From NCBI GenBank assembly GCA_003152485.1, contig PMAE01000018.1:117915-181914 (forward strand): a stretch of DNA of 64,000 nucleotides. Reading direction: 5' to 3'. The stretch's first letter is position 1; each line of letters begins with the position of its first letter. This document shows positions 1-9,596 of the stretch, piece after piece. The stretch comes from Gemmatimonadota bacterium (GTDB taxonomy: Bacteria > Gemmatimonadota > Gemmatimonadetes > Gemmatimonadales > Gemmatimonadaceae). Under the pieces are notes generated by a model that was not told the origin of the DNA, searched no databases, and saw only the letters and a program-made list of their open reading frames with translations. Position numbers and translations under genes: made by a program.

Positions 1-1720
1 GTTTCGGTCTCCCGTTCATCACGACGTCGGCCGCCGGTCGGAACTTTGGCGGTTGTCGCATCGTCGCGGCCTGTTCGTACGCAAACGCAAGCCTGAGTAG
101 GACGCCCTCGGTATAGGCGCGGCCGATGAACGACATGCCGATCGGCAAGCCACAGGTAAAGCCAACCGGCACGGTGATACTCGGATAGCCCGCGACCGCG
201 GCGGGCGTCGAGCTGCTCGCGGTCGAGGCGTCACCGTTCACGAGGTCGATGGGCCAGGGGGGGGCGCCAGTCGGCGCGATGATCGCGTCGAGCCGGTACT
301 GGTCCATGGTGTGGTCGATCCCCAAGGTACGTGCCAGCCGAGTGCATTTCTCGCGCGCAGCGATGTATTTCGCGGTGGTCAAAGGACCCATTGCCTGTGC
401 CTTGACCATGAGCTCCTGCGCGAAATACGGCAACTCGATGTCGTGGTGCGCGTCGTTGAATGCGACCACGTCGGCGAGCGTGCGCACGGCAGCCGATTGA
501 CCCAACTCACTTAGATAGCGATTGAGATCGGCCTTGAACTCGTACAGAAGCGCCTCGGCTTCGGCGTCGTCGTATTGGCCGGATGTCTTGATGTCCGCCG
601 GGTCGACGATGATCGCTCCCTGGTGCCGCATGACATCGATTGCGTCGTCGACGGCTTTGTCGACTGCGCTGTTGCTGCCGAAATAATTCTTTCGGGCGAC
701 GCCGATCCGCGCTCCTTTGAGTCCCGATGGGTCCAGAAAAACTGTGTAGTCGGGCACGGACTTGCCGCCGCTCCCGGACGTCGCGGCATCTCGGGGATCG
801 ATCCCCGCGAGCGCGCTCAGGAGAATGGCCGCGTCACGGACCGTTCGGCAGATCGGACCGGAGGTGTCCTGGACGTGCGAGATCGGCACGATTCCGGCCC
901 GGCTCACCAGGCCGACGGTGGGTTTCAGTCCAACGAGTGAGGAGCATGAGGACGGTGATACGATCGAGCCGTCGGTCTCCGTGCCGACTGACACTGCACA
1001 GAAATTTGATGCCGTCGCCGCCGCCGAGCCGGAGCTGGAGCCCGATGGGTTCCGGTCGAGGGCGTATGGATTGCGGGTCTGACCGCCGCGGCCGCTCCAC
1101 CCGCTGCACGAGTGCGACGACCGGTAGTTGGCCCACTCACTGAGATTGGTCTTCCCCAGGATCACCGCGCCCGCCGCCCGCAGCCGGTCCACAATGTGTG
1201 CGTCCCGCGGCGGTGTCCCGCCCACAAGCGCGAGCGAGCCCGCCGTGGTCTGCATCTTGTCGGCGGTCGCGATGTTGTCCTTGATCAACACCGGGATCCC
1301 GTGCATCGGTCCACGCGCGCCTTTGCTCTTGCGCTCGGCGTCGAGTGCGTCCGCGATCGCCAATGCCTCCGGATTGAGCTCGATGATCGCGTTCACTGTC
1401 GGTCCGCTCTGATCGAGCGCATCGATGCGCGACAAGTACTGCTCGACGATCGACCGCGCCGTGTACTGGCCCGACTGCATCGCCGCCCGGAGCCGGTCGA
1501 TCGTGATCTCCGCGAGCGGAAAGTCATCGGGTGCGGTCCACGGTGACGGCATGGGGGCCGCCATGGGAACCGCCACCCGAACGTCGATCGCGCCCGCGCG
1601 CCGGGGAAGCGCCGCGTCCGCCACCGCGAGGGCGCCACCGACGACGCTCGATACGACGAACGCGCGACGGTTTATAGCGTCCGGCGTCGTCGTACTCTTC
1701 TCATCTTCGTCCCGATGCAT
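1..1720 (-). CDS. Amidase signature family protein, Tat/Sec-type leader; 3' end lies beyond the left edge (partial)
   Basis: Own translation of the minus strand from ATG at 1720 (MHRDEDEKSTTTPDAINRRAFVVSSVVGG...) is open to position 1. It contains the amidase Ser-rich motif RNPYALDRNPSGSSSGSAAA and VSVGTETDGSIVSPSS. Absent from the ORF track because no stop falls inside the window. Confidence 0.88.
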   Translation of the reverse strand, partial: MHRDEDEKSTTTPDAINRRAFVVSSVVGGALAVADAALPRRAGAIDVRVAVPMAAPMPSPWTAPDDFPLAEITIDRLRAAMQSGQYTARSIVEQYLSRIDALDQSGPTVNAIIELNPEALAIADALDAERKSKGARGPMHGIPVLIKDNIATADKMQTTAGSLALVGGTPPRDAHIVDRLRAAGAVILGKTNLSEWANYRSSHSCSGWSGRGGQTRNPYALDRNPSGSSSGSAAATASNFCAVSVGTETDGSIVSPSSCSSLVGLKPTVGLVSRAGIVPISHVQDTSGPICRTVRDAAILLSALAGIDPRDAATSGSGGKSVPDYTVFLDPSGLKGARIGVARKNYFGSNSAVDKAVDDAIDVMRHQGAIIVDPADIKTSGQYDDAEAEALLYEFKADLNRYLSELGQSAAVRTLADVVAFNDAHHDIELPYFAQELMVKAQAMGPLTTAKYIAAREKCTRLARTLGIDHTMDQYRLDAIIAPTGAPPWPIDLVNGDASTASSSTPAAVAGYPSITVPVGFTCGLPIGMSFIGRAYTEGVLLRLAFAYEQAATMRQPPKFRPAADVVMNGRPK

Positions 1721-1975
1721 GCTCTACCCCAGGTGTAGTAGACCGCGACTGGCACCCGCCTCGAGTCCCGGGCACGACTGGACTCGGTCTTCCGACGTGC
1801 ACGAACACTCCCGACGATCCATATTTGCCCGACTCTCGGGCGACCGCCCGGAGCGCGGCGGTAGCCGCCTCGGTTCCCATCTGGGCGGACTCAGCGCGCC
1901 GAATTTGCGGGGAACGCCAGCCGCCCATCAGTGCCCGCGATCGTCACCACTAACCATCCACCGCTTCCGCCGCCC

Positions 1976-3781
1976 TCAATACCGCCAACTGGTCGTATCC
2001 GCGCCGCTCGGCGCCGTCGCGAGCCAGTGCGCGACCATCTGGGGGATCGTCCGCTGTGTGAAGGTGAGCCCCGAGATTGTGTTGACGTGATCGGGGTCGC
2101 CCGTGAAGCAGTGTTCGTGGCGCGGACCGTAGACGATCTCCGCGTCGGAGTGCGGGTTGGTGGTCGATTTGAAGAAATCGTCGGCCAAGTAGACGGCGTC
2201 GTTCAGGAACCAACTGTCGGACATGCCGGCGTCGATGTGGATCTTGCCCTGTAGCTTGGGGCCGAGTGTCGGCCAATCGCGCTGCATGATGTGAACGAGG
2301 TCGTAGTGGTCGCGCCAGTAGGCGGCCGTCGTGGGGTCGATGGCGCCCGTCCGCTTGTCGTAGATGCGACGTGGGTATCCATCTGGTCCGACTGGTGAGA
2401 ATACCGCTTCCCAAATGTCCCACTGGCCACCCGACCGGGAGTGCGTGCCTTCCACAAGCTCTCGGAGGTTCTGTTGCTCGACGGTGGAGAGCATGTCGCC
2501 ATTGTCATCCCGCTCGCCAGCGCGCGGCGTTCGTCGCCACGGGCCTTCGGTGTAGTACGCGCTGTGTGCGGTGTAGATGTCGAAGTTGGTGTACTGTCGG
2601 AAATCGATCGGGTCGGGACAGGCGGCGTAGGTCCCGTTGTATTGATCGGGGTAGAGGACCTGCACACCGAGCGCTTCCCAACCACCCGTGGATCCGCCGT
2701 ACAGCGCACGGGCCCAGGGTCCGATCCCGCGAAACCGCTGTTCGATGGCGGGGATGAGCTCGTACGTGATGGCGTCGCCGTAGGGACCGACGTTCTCTGA
2801 GTTCACTGCGTACGAATCATCGTAGTACGGATTCGCGTGCTGAATGGTCACGAGAATCACGCGCGGGTAGTTCGGTCCTGTCCAGCGCTTGTAGTAGTCG
2901 TAGCTCACCTGCTGCGAGAGCCGAGTGAGCGCTCCCCGGTCACATTTGCCGCGGTCGCTGCTGTTGGGGCAGTCGTGGGCGATCTTCACGGTATCGGGCG
3001 CTGGCAGTGATTGATCCGCCGGCTCCTCGCGCCAATCGGGTGGGTTGCGCTGGAAATGTCCCTGGTAGATCGCTAGCGGGTAGTGCGCGTCGGGGTGCGT
3101 ATCGAATCCCTCAGGCAGCACCAGGATGGCGCTAATGAATGTCGGCCGTCCCCAGAACTTGGTGAGACGCTCGCTCTGAAGCCGGATGTGCTTCACGTAC
3201 TTGGTGTCCGGGATGTCCGCCAGCGGTGGCACGACGGTATCGAGCGCGATGTGGATCTCGCCACCGGCTCGCGGATCGAGGTGGACTTTTTTCGGTCTGC
3301 TCATCGGCGACCCAGGGGCGCGATCCCACTGCTGCCCTTCGCCGCGGTCCGGTGGGAGTTCGACTGTGTGACCGTCGCTCAGGCGGTAGGTCTCGTAGGG
3401 GTGCAGCACTGCCTGGACCCAGTAGTCGCCCCGTGGGATGTCGGCGAGACTGGTGCGAGGATACCCGAACACTCGTGTGTCGAACACGCCCGGATGGGAG
3501 GCGTTCAGCCCATGCACGTCGATCCCGAACATCTGCTGGGTATTGTCGTGGTCCGACATCTGGAGCCGGGGCTCACCGGTGCTGTCCGTGGAGACGATCA
3601 GCAGCAACCGCCCATCGCGCGGCAACGCCGCCGGGCGCCCGGGAAGTGTGACGATGACCCGGAGCCCAGCCGCGCGGACGGTCGTCGGCGTCGGCGCGGT
3701 TTGGGCCCGGACCGTGGTGGCGGCTGCCGCACCAGCCAGGATCGTGGCAGCGGCTACATGTTGGACGGATCGAATGTGCAT
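1976..3781 (-). CDS. Secreted putative esterase / alpha-beta hydrolase-fold protein
   Basis: ORF 1976..3883. The internal start at 3781 gives a signal peptide (MHIRSVQHVAAATILAGAAAATTVRA). GGSTGGWEAL resembles a nucleophile elbow. Confidence 0.7.
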   Translation of the reverse strand: MHIRSVQHVAAATILAGAAAATTVRAQTAPTPTTVRAAGLRVIVTLPGRPAALPRDGRLLLIVSTDSTGEPRLQMSDHDNTQQMFGIDVHGLNASHPGVFDTRVFGYPRTSLADIPRGDYWVQAVLHPYETYRLSDGHTVELPPDRGEGQQWDRAPGSPMSRPKKVHLDPRAGGEIHIALDTVVPPLADIPDTKYVKHIRLQSERLTKFWGRPTFISAILVLPEGFDTHPDAHYPLAIYQGHFQRNPPDWREEPADQSLPAPDTVKIAHDCPNSSDRGKCDRGALTRLSQQVSYDYYKRWTGPNYPRVILVTIQHANPYYDDSYAVNSENVGPYGDAITYELIPAIEQRFRGIGPWARALYGGSTGGWEALGVQVLYPDQYNGTYAACPDPIDFRQYTNFDIYTAHSAYYTEGPWRRTPRAGERDDNGDMLSTVEQQNLRELVEGTHSRSGGQWDIWEAVFSPVGPDGYPRRIYDKRTGAIDPTTAAYWRDHYDLVHIMQRDWPTLGPKLQGKIHIDAGMSDSWFLNDAVYLADDFFKSTTNPHSDAEIVYGPRHEHCFTGDPDHVNTISGLTFTQRTIPQMVAHWLATAPSGADTTSWRY

Positions 3782-3897
3782 AGGCCGGCGATGATAACTC
3801 CACGACGTCGGCGGCGCGAGCGGAAGCACGGATCCTTGGCCAGCAGCGGACCCTGGAAACGCCATCGTGTAGCGCGAATACATTTGGTGGTGCGCAC

Positions 3898-4240
3898 ACC
3901 GGATCGGCTCGTCGTTTTCGACGTTGATGGGACGCTCACCGACTCTAGGAGTCGATTCGGATTGCTACGTACGTGCCCTGGCTGATGTCTTCGGGCTGCA
4001 CGATGTCGATACTGACTGGTCTCGATACCGCCATGCGACGGATAGTGGGATCCTCCGCCAACTGATTGAGGAGCAGCTGGGCCGAATGCCGAACACCGAG
4101 GAGCGTGCGGCGTTCGCGAGCCGCCTATGTGTGCACTTGACTGCCGCTTTCGCCGGGACTGCCGGCCCAGGCACCCGAAATTCCAGGAGCGTCAACGATG
4201 CTTCGGGCGCTCTCGGCGGAGGCACATTGGGGACTCGACG
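3898..4240 (+). pseudogene. HAD-superfamily hydrolase remnant (frameshifted, truncated)
   Basis: RLVVFDVDGTLTDS in one frame (end of ORF 3083..3985) continues as VDSDCYVRALADVFGLHDVDTDWSRYRHATDSGILRQLIEEQLG in the next frame (ORF 3924..4547); similarity is lost near 4200. Confidence 0.7.
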
Positions 4241-4263
4241 ATGGCCGCTGCGTTCCCGACCGC

Positions 4264-4593
4264 TCAGTCAGCCTGCGCGACGATCCCCGGATAGCAGTCC
4301 GAGCACACGAACGCCACACCGTCCCGGTAGGTCGCGGCGAACAGCACCGGCCGCGCGTCCGGCGCCTTGCAGCTGTCGCACGCGCAGTGCGCGGTCGTCA
4401 TATCGGTGTGCGTCGTCGCCTCGCGGTACTTCGTCGTGGCGCCCACGCGATGATACTCGCGCACGCCACGGTGCTCCGCGTCCACGCCGCCCATGCGGCG
4501 CATGCCCCGCGGGAGTGGTTTCGGAATGTCGGTCACGTCGTGTGTGAAGCCGTTCTGGTCGATCAGGGTCACGTGCATGGCGGTGTCCTCCAC
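4264..4593 (-). CDS. Hypothetical protein with CxC...CxxC cysteine pairs
   Basis: 109-aa ORF with CACDSC and CSDCY motifs; could be zinc-ribbon-like. Confidence 0.5.
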   Translation of the reverse strand: MEDTAMHVTLIDQNGFTHDVTDIPKPLPRGMRRMGGVDAEHRGVREYHRVGATTKYREATTHTDMTTAHCACDSCKAPDARPVLFAATYRDGVAFVCSDCYPGIVAQAD

Positions 4594-4815
4594 CGGGCCG
4601 GGTGGACCATCAGGCCCGCAGATCGAAGCTACGGCCTAGCCGCCAGATCCGCGATGCCACCGGTCTTGGACCGACAGCCGCGGTGATCGGTCAACACCGG
4701 CACCGCCCGATCGATGGACCACCGTCGATCGAAGTCCGGCCGCCGCAGTCGCGTTCTATCGGCGTAGCGTCCCCTCTGGGATTGCGGTTCCCAGATATTG
4801 GGCCGCTGGACCCGC

Positions 4816-5462
4816 TCAGAAGATCAGCGTCAGAGCAATCGGGAGGTCGAGAGTCAGGCGCGTCCGTCGGAGAATCGGCTCTCCGATCGTCCCATCGGTG
4901 CCGGCGGTCGCGCCGAACGGGCCGTCCCTCTCGTGGGAGAGCGCTGTGCTCGGCCGGCTGATGGTCAACGCCCCGATCTTGAGCGCAGGCATCCGGAGCA
5001 GCTCACCCTCGGATGCGCTGCCCACGCCGACGCCGAATGGCCCATGCACGGTTACTGTATCGTGCGATAGGCCGTACGCGGCCACGATCCGCTGCGACAG
5101 GCGCACCGCATAGGTGGACGAGCCGAGGTCGAGGTGGAGTCGCACCGGAATCACACCGCGGGTGCGCGTGACGATCGACGCCCCGACGACTGGCAAGTGG
5201 TGTTCGAGGTCCACAGGCACGACGGTTCCCGAACCGGTGTATGTGAACGCCCCAGGCTCGAGGAGCGTGATCGTGTGGGCCTCGTAGTCGATCGTGACGA
5301 CGTACCGATTGAACAAATCGTATCCGATCGTGCCGTGGATATCGCGAGCTCGAACGGAACCACCACCGGCCCCGCCAATTGCGGGGGGCGCGCGCACGCG
5401 CACGCGGCCACCACGACCGCCGTGAGTCCGACGCAGGTCGCCGCCTGCGATGATCGTCTCAT
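4816..5462 (-). pseudogene. Retropepsin-like aspartyl protease family remnant (leader plus C-terminal lobe in different frames)
   Basis: Lipoprotein-like leader MRRSSQAATCVGLTAVVVAACACA (ORF 5151..5462) and, in another frame, GTIGYDLFNRYVVTIDYEAHTITLLEP...LDLGSSTYAVRLS...GTIGEPILRRTRLTLDL (ORF 4816..5403). Confidence 0.55.
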
Positions 5463-5499
5463 GCAGTTCTCATGCAGTTCTCATGCAGTTCTCATGCAG
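5458..5499. repeat. 11-bp tandem repeat (ctcatgcagtt), about 3.8 copies
   Basis: Direct reading: ctcatgcagtt / ctcatgcagtt / ctcatgcagtt / ctcatgcag at 5458, 5469, 5480, 5491. Confidence 0.95.
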
Positions 5500-6133
5500 G
5501 CGTCGCGCGCCACAGCGATGCGCCGGTGCTGATGAACCAGATCGCCTGCAGCAGGATGACTGCGCCGAATCCGTGGACGTCGAGGGCGACGTGGCCGGAT
5601 CCCACCGCGATCACGATGACCGGCGCGATCACGACGCCGTAGATCCCCACGCTCCTCGCAAGCGTGCGGCTTCGCACGATCGCCACCGACCAGCACATGA
5701 TGGCGGCCGACGACAGCATCACGAAGATCATCGCGAACGCGCGATTGAGGAGGCCCGTGTAGATCGCCAACTGTCGCCACTCATCGCTGATTGGCGGCAC
5801 GTCGAGGACGACGTGCTGTAGGGCATGCGGAGCGACAAAGCCGCTGACCGCCGCCGCCACCATCACGGCGGCCAGAGCGAAACCGTATGCCACGACCGCG
5901 ACGGCGGCGATCCGCGCCGGCGAATCGACGTATCGCGTAAGCGCCAGGGCGCCGAGGAACGCGACCGGCAGGCTTGCGATCGCCAGCGCATGCGCGACGG
6001 CTGCGAGGAGCGACAGGGCCGACAGACGACCTGGCGCGAGGAGGTCGCCGGCAGACGGATGGATACCCATGGTGACGAGCGACGCGACCGCGCCGACGAT
6101 CATCGCGCCCCCGCCCAGTCGATTGTCTGTCAT
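5492..6133 (-). CDS. Multi-pass integral membrane protein, function unknown
   Basis: 213-aa ORF with several hydrophobic segments; its stop codon lies in the 11-bp repeat. Confidence 0.75.
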   Translation of the reverse strand: MTDNRLGGGAMIVGAVASLVTMGIHPSAGDLLAPGRLSALSLLAAVAHALAIASLPVAFLGALALTRYVDSPARIAAVAVVAYGFALAAVMVAAAVSGFVAPHALQHVVLDVPPISDEWRQLAIYTGLLNRAFAMIFVMLSSAAIMCWSVAIVRSRTLARSVGIYGVVIAPVIVIAVGSGHVALDVHGFGAVILLQAIWFISTGASLWRATPA

Positions 6134-6197
6134 AGGGCGAAGCGTAGATTCGGAATGTCGGCCTGTCGACTGTCACAATCGAACAAAGAGGGGCAGA

Positions 6198-6785
6198 ATG
6201 TCCGGAAACGCCCGTCCGAGGCGCCGAAAGCCCGATCGACGAGTGCGACGCACCCGCAATCTGCTGGGCGATGCCCTGATGGTGCTCATCCAGGAGAAGT
6301 CCTTCGATGCCATCACGGTGCAGGAACTGCTCGATCGGGCCGGCGTCGGGCGGTCCACGTTCTACGAATACTTTCGCGACAAGAACGATCTCTTCGTCAG
6401 TGATCTCGACGAGTTTCTCGAGCACATGGCCACCGCGCTGGTCGGGCACAGCGATGCCGGCGATCGCGTCGTGCCGGTGCGTGAGCTGTTCGGTCACGTT
6501 GGCGATTCACGCCAGCTCTACGACGCCCTCGTCGCGTCGGGCAAAATCCATGATTTTCTGGACCTCGGCCGGGCACACTTCGCGCGCGGGATCGATCAAC
6601 GCCTGGTCGAGCTCCCCCGAGCCCGCACCTTGGCTCCCGCGCGCCGTGCCGCCGTCGCGCACGCGCTCGCGGGCGCCCTGTTGTCACTGCTGGTGTGGTG
6701 GATCGATGGCAACGGGGCTCTGTCACCGGAGGAGATGGACGATCTCTTCCACGGGATCGCATGGTCGGCGGTCGCCGCTGCCTAG
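6198..6785 (+). CDS. TetR/AcrR family transcriptional regulator
   Basis: ORF 6069..6785, likely start at 6198; HTH region ITVQELLDRAGVGRSTFYEYFRDKNDLF. Divergent to the 5492..6133 membrane protein. Confidence 0.88.
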   Translation: MSGNARPRRRKPDRRVRRTRNLLGDALMVLIQEKSFDAITVQELLDRAGVGRSTFYEYFRDKNDLFVSDLDEFLEHMATALVGHSDAGDRVVPVRELFGHVGDSRQLYDALVASGKIHDFLDLGRAHFARGIDQRLVELPRARTLAPARRAAVAHALAGALLSLLVWWIDGNGALSPEEMDDLFHGIAWSAVAAA

Positions 6786-6800
6786 GGGCGCCGCGTCTGA

Positions 6801-7883
6801 CTACAGCCCGACTTTGGCCGCCGCGTTCTGCCGGAACACGGTCGCGTGCCGGATGTATTTCCGCAGGGTGTCGCCACGCTTGTGCCGGCTCTGGCGCATG
6901 ATGTCGCTTTCGGACACGCCGGCCGCGGCCGCGCTCGTGATGAATCCGGCTCGGAGGCTGTGCCCCGCGTAGCGTGCGGGATCCATGCTCTCCGCGAGTG
7001 CGGCGTTCCCCCGCTCGCGCGCCGCATCCCGCGCCGCCGACACCGCGCGTTTGATCACGAGCGCTACGCCGCGATCCGTGAGCCGCGCGGGCGCGATGTG
7101 CCCGTGCCGTGTGATCGGGCGAAAGATCGGACCGTCGGCGATCCCCGCGTACGACAACCAATCGGTCAACGCTCGCACGGGACATGTCTCCGGATGCGTC
7201 CCATACGGGAGTCCGACTTCCTCGGCGCGACCCTCTTGATCGGTCTTGGAGAATGGGATGGTGATGATGATGCCGTCCCGGTGCTGCGCACAGTCCGCAT
7301 GATCGATCGCCACGAGCTCGGATCGCCGAAACGCGCCCGCGAATCCTACTAAGAGAAGTGCGCGATCCCGCACGCCCGACGGGGACATCGGCAACGTCGC
7401 CAACATCGCACGCAAGAACTCCGTGACCGTGGGCGCTTTCCCGCGTGGCGCGACACCATGGGTGCGCCGAATCCCGCGCCACGTATCGCGGAGCACGGGA
7501 TCGCGACTATCCAGCTCGTGGCCGGCGGCACGATGGAAATGCCGGATGGCCGACAGCCGCCGATCGAGTGTCGTGACGCGGCGCGGCCGCTCGATCCATC
7601 CCCCATCGCTCGTTCGCCTCCCCTCCGCGAGGGCGGTCAGATACAGTGCGACGAGTCGCGGGTCTGCGGGCAGCGACGGCGCATGGTGTCGAGCGCACCA
7701 TCCAATGAAGTGGCGCCAATCGGCCTCGTACCCGCGCACGGTATTGGCCGCCCGCGCCGCTCCGATGTAGGCCTCAGCCTGTTTGACGAGGTAACCAGCC
7801 TCGACTGTGAGGGCCTGGCTAACCGTCAAGGCGCTCCCAGAGGCCTCTTCGGTCGCCTTGACGTCGCTATCTGACTCTAACAT
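6801..7883 (-). CDS. Tyrosine-type site-specific recombinase/integrase
   Basis: 360-aa ORF. Catalytic-region motifs FAGAFRRSELVAI, HSLRAGF (HxxR) and RHKRGDTLRKYIRH. Confidence 0.92.
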   Translation of the reverse strand: MLESDSDVKATEEASGSALTVSQALTVEAGYLVKQAEAYIGAARAANTVRGYEADWRHFIGWCARHHAPSLPADPRLVALYLTALAEGRRTSDGGWIERPRRVTTLDRRLSAIRHFHRAAGHELDSRDPVLRDTWRGIRRTHGVAPRGKAPTVTEFLRAMLATLPMSPSGVRDRALLLVGFAGAFRRSELVAIDHADCAQHRDGIIITIPFSKTDQEGRAEEVGLPYGTHPETCPVRALTDWLSYAGIADGPIFRPITRHGHIAPARLTDRGVALVIKRAVSAARDAARERGNAALAESMDPARYAGHSLRAGFITSAAAAGVSESDIMRQSRHKRGDTLRKYIRHATVFRQNAAAKVGL

Positions 7884-7979
7884 CCGATAAGATCGCCATA
7901 TCGGTAGTTAGAATATCACGGCACCTGCCACAACACAAGAACCGGTAGATCGCCCAGCCATAAAGGTCGCCTAGTTGAC

Positions 7980-8038
7980 ATTGAGTGAGTTTATCCCATA
8001 TTAGTGTCTTTCCATAAACCATACTAACTTCACTCAAT
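7980..8038. promoter_or_regulatory. Nested inverted repeat between integrase and ATPase genes
   Basis: Outer arms attgagtga (7980-7988) and tcactcaat (8030-8038); inner arms gtttat / ataaac. The right arm abuts the ATG at 8039. Confidence 0.65.
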
Positions 8039-9217
8039 ATGGACCCGCGGCAGAACCCCTACTCCCCTGGAGCTGGAGCCCCACCACCTGAGCTCGCTGG
8101 GCGGGATTCGCTCATCGAGCGGGCCGCGATTGCCCTCGATCGCATTCGACTGGGCCGCTCCGCTAAGAGTCTGGTGCTGGTCGGGTTGCGGGGTGTCGGC
8201 AAGACGGTGTTGCTAAACCGGATCAGCCGGGATGCCGAAGCCCGCGAGATCGTCTGTGTGTCCCTCGAAGCGCCCGAAGATCGCTCGCTGCCAGCGCTCA
8301 TTGCCCCCGCGCTACGAGCTACGCTGCTCAGCATGAACCGCATGGACGCGGCGGGCGTAGCCGCCAAGCGAGCGCTGCGTGCCCTCGCGGGGTTTATCGG
8401 CGCGATGAAGGTGAGGTTCGGGGATGTCGAGGTCGCGCTCGACGTTGACCCCGAACGCGGACTTGCCGACACGGGCGACCTCGAGGCGGATCTCGCTGAT
8501 CTGCTGGCGACGGTGGGAGAAGCGGCGCAAGAGCGCACGACCGCGGTCGCCCTGGTTGTCGATGAGCTCCAATATGTGGACGAGGATCAATTGGCGGCGC
8601 TCATCACGGCCCTGCATCGGTGCGCGCAACGCCAACTGCCGGTCACACTCGTCGGGGCGGGGCTGCCGCAGCTCGTGGGCCAGACCGGTCGCGCCAAATC
8701 CTACGCGGAGCGACTGTTCGAGTTCCCGGAAATCGGCCCCCTCGGTCCGGTCGCCGCCCGTCAAGCATTGACCATCCCCGCTGCACGCCTCGCGGTGCAA
8801 TACGAGGAGGCAGCGCTCACCAGCATCCTCGACGATACCCAAGGCTATCCCTACTTTTTACAAGAGTGGGGAAAGCATGCGTGGGCGGTCGCGAGCGCAT
8901 CGCCCATCTCCGGCTCGGACGCTCGAATCGCTACGGCAAACGCGCTCGCTGACTTGGACGCGAGTTTCTTTCGCGTGCGCTTCGATCGACTGACACCGAC
9001 AGAGAAGCGCTATCTCCGCGCGATGGCCGAGCTCGGACCCGGGCCACATCGATCGGGTGATGTCGCCGCCACGCTGGGAAAGGCGGTTGGCAGTGTCGCT
9101 CCCACTCGCGCCGTGTTAATCGCCAAAGGGATGATCTACAGTCCCGCTCACGGGGACACGGCGTTCACGGTGCCACTCTTCGACGGCTTCATGCGGCGGA
9201 CAATGCCGGCCGTGTAG
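8039..9217 (+). CDS. AAA-type ATP-binding protein (AAA_16/ORC-like ATPase)
   Basis: Walker A LVGLRGVGKTVLL, Walker B-like ALVVDELQY, C-terminal winged-helix-like region. Confidence 0.82.
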   Translation: MDPRQNPYSPGAGAPPPELAGRDSLIERAAIALDRIRLGRSAKSLVLVGLRGVGKTVLLNRISRDAEAREIVCVSLEAPEDRSLPALIAPALRATLLSMNRMDAAGVAAKRALRALAGFIGAMKVRFGDVEVALDVDPERGLADTGDLEADLADLLATVGEAAQERTTAVALVVDELQYVDEDQLAALITALHRCAQRQLPVTLVGAGLPQLVGQTGRAKSYAERLFEFPEIGPLGPVAARQALTIPAARLAVQYEEAALTSILDDTQGYPYFLQEWGKHAWAVASASPISGSDARIATANALADLDASFFRVRFDRLTPTEKRYLRAMAELGPGPHRSGDVAATLGKAVGSVAPTRAVLIAKGMIYSPAHGDTAFTVPLFDGFMRRTMPAV

Positions 9218-9321
9218 GCCTATGGCCGATACCGCAACGGTCTACGGAGCGCGCGCGCCCTACGAGTCTCGGTAAACTTGCCCCGAGCCTGTTGACTATA
9301 AGCGGTAGCCCCTCTCCTACC

Positions 9322-9549
9322 GTGACCCTGGTCCCGCCAGACACAGCCAACCCAATCATCACAGGGCTCGCGTTCGACAACAGCGCGAATCTGTGATACG
9401 TCGATCTCGAGAACGCTTCCATGGGCGAGGACACCGCGACCAACCTGGCGGCGGGCGGCCACCCGCAACCCTCCGGTGTGATTTCGAAAGGCATCTTCGG
9501 CGTTGGCCTCGCCTTCGACCCGCACTGGACTGCCCTGCCGCTTCACTGA
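9322..9549 (+). pseudogene. Beta-propeller/NHL-like protein fragment with internal TGA
   Basis: Own translation: VTLVPPDTANPIITGLAFDNSANL*YVDLENASMGEDTATNLAAGGHPQPSGVISKGIFGVGLAFDPHW. The LAFDNSxNLW-type motif has W replaced by TGA. Confidence 0.4.
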
Positions 9550-9596
9550 GACGCAGGACGCGATCGCACCCACCGGTCCGATCACCGCCCGCGCTA

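Noticed and set aside
3083-3985. 300-aa plus-strand ORF as a real gene
   Set aside because: Mostly antisense to the secreted esterase; only its last ~20 codons (VVFDVDGTLTDS) are meaningful, as part of the HAD remnant.
6397-7482. 361-aa minus-strand ORF overlapping the integrase and TetR genes
   Set aside because: Arg/Gly/His-rich out-of-frame translation of real genes; typical GC-rich shadow ORF.
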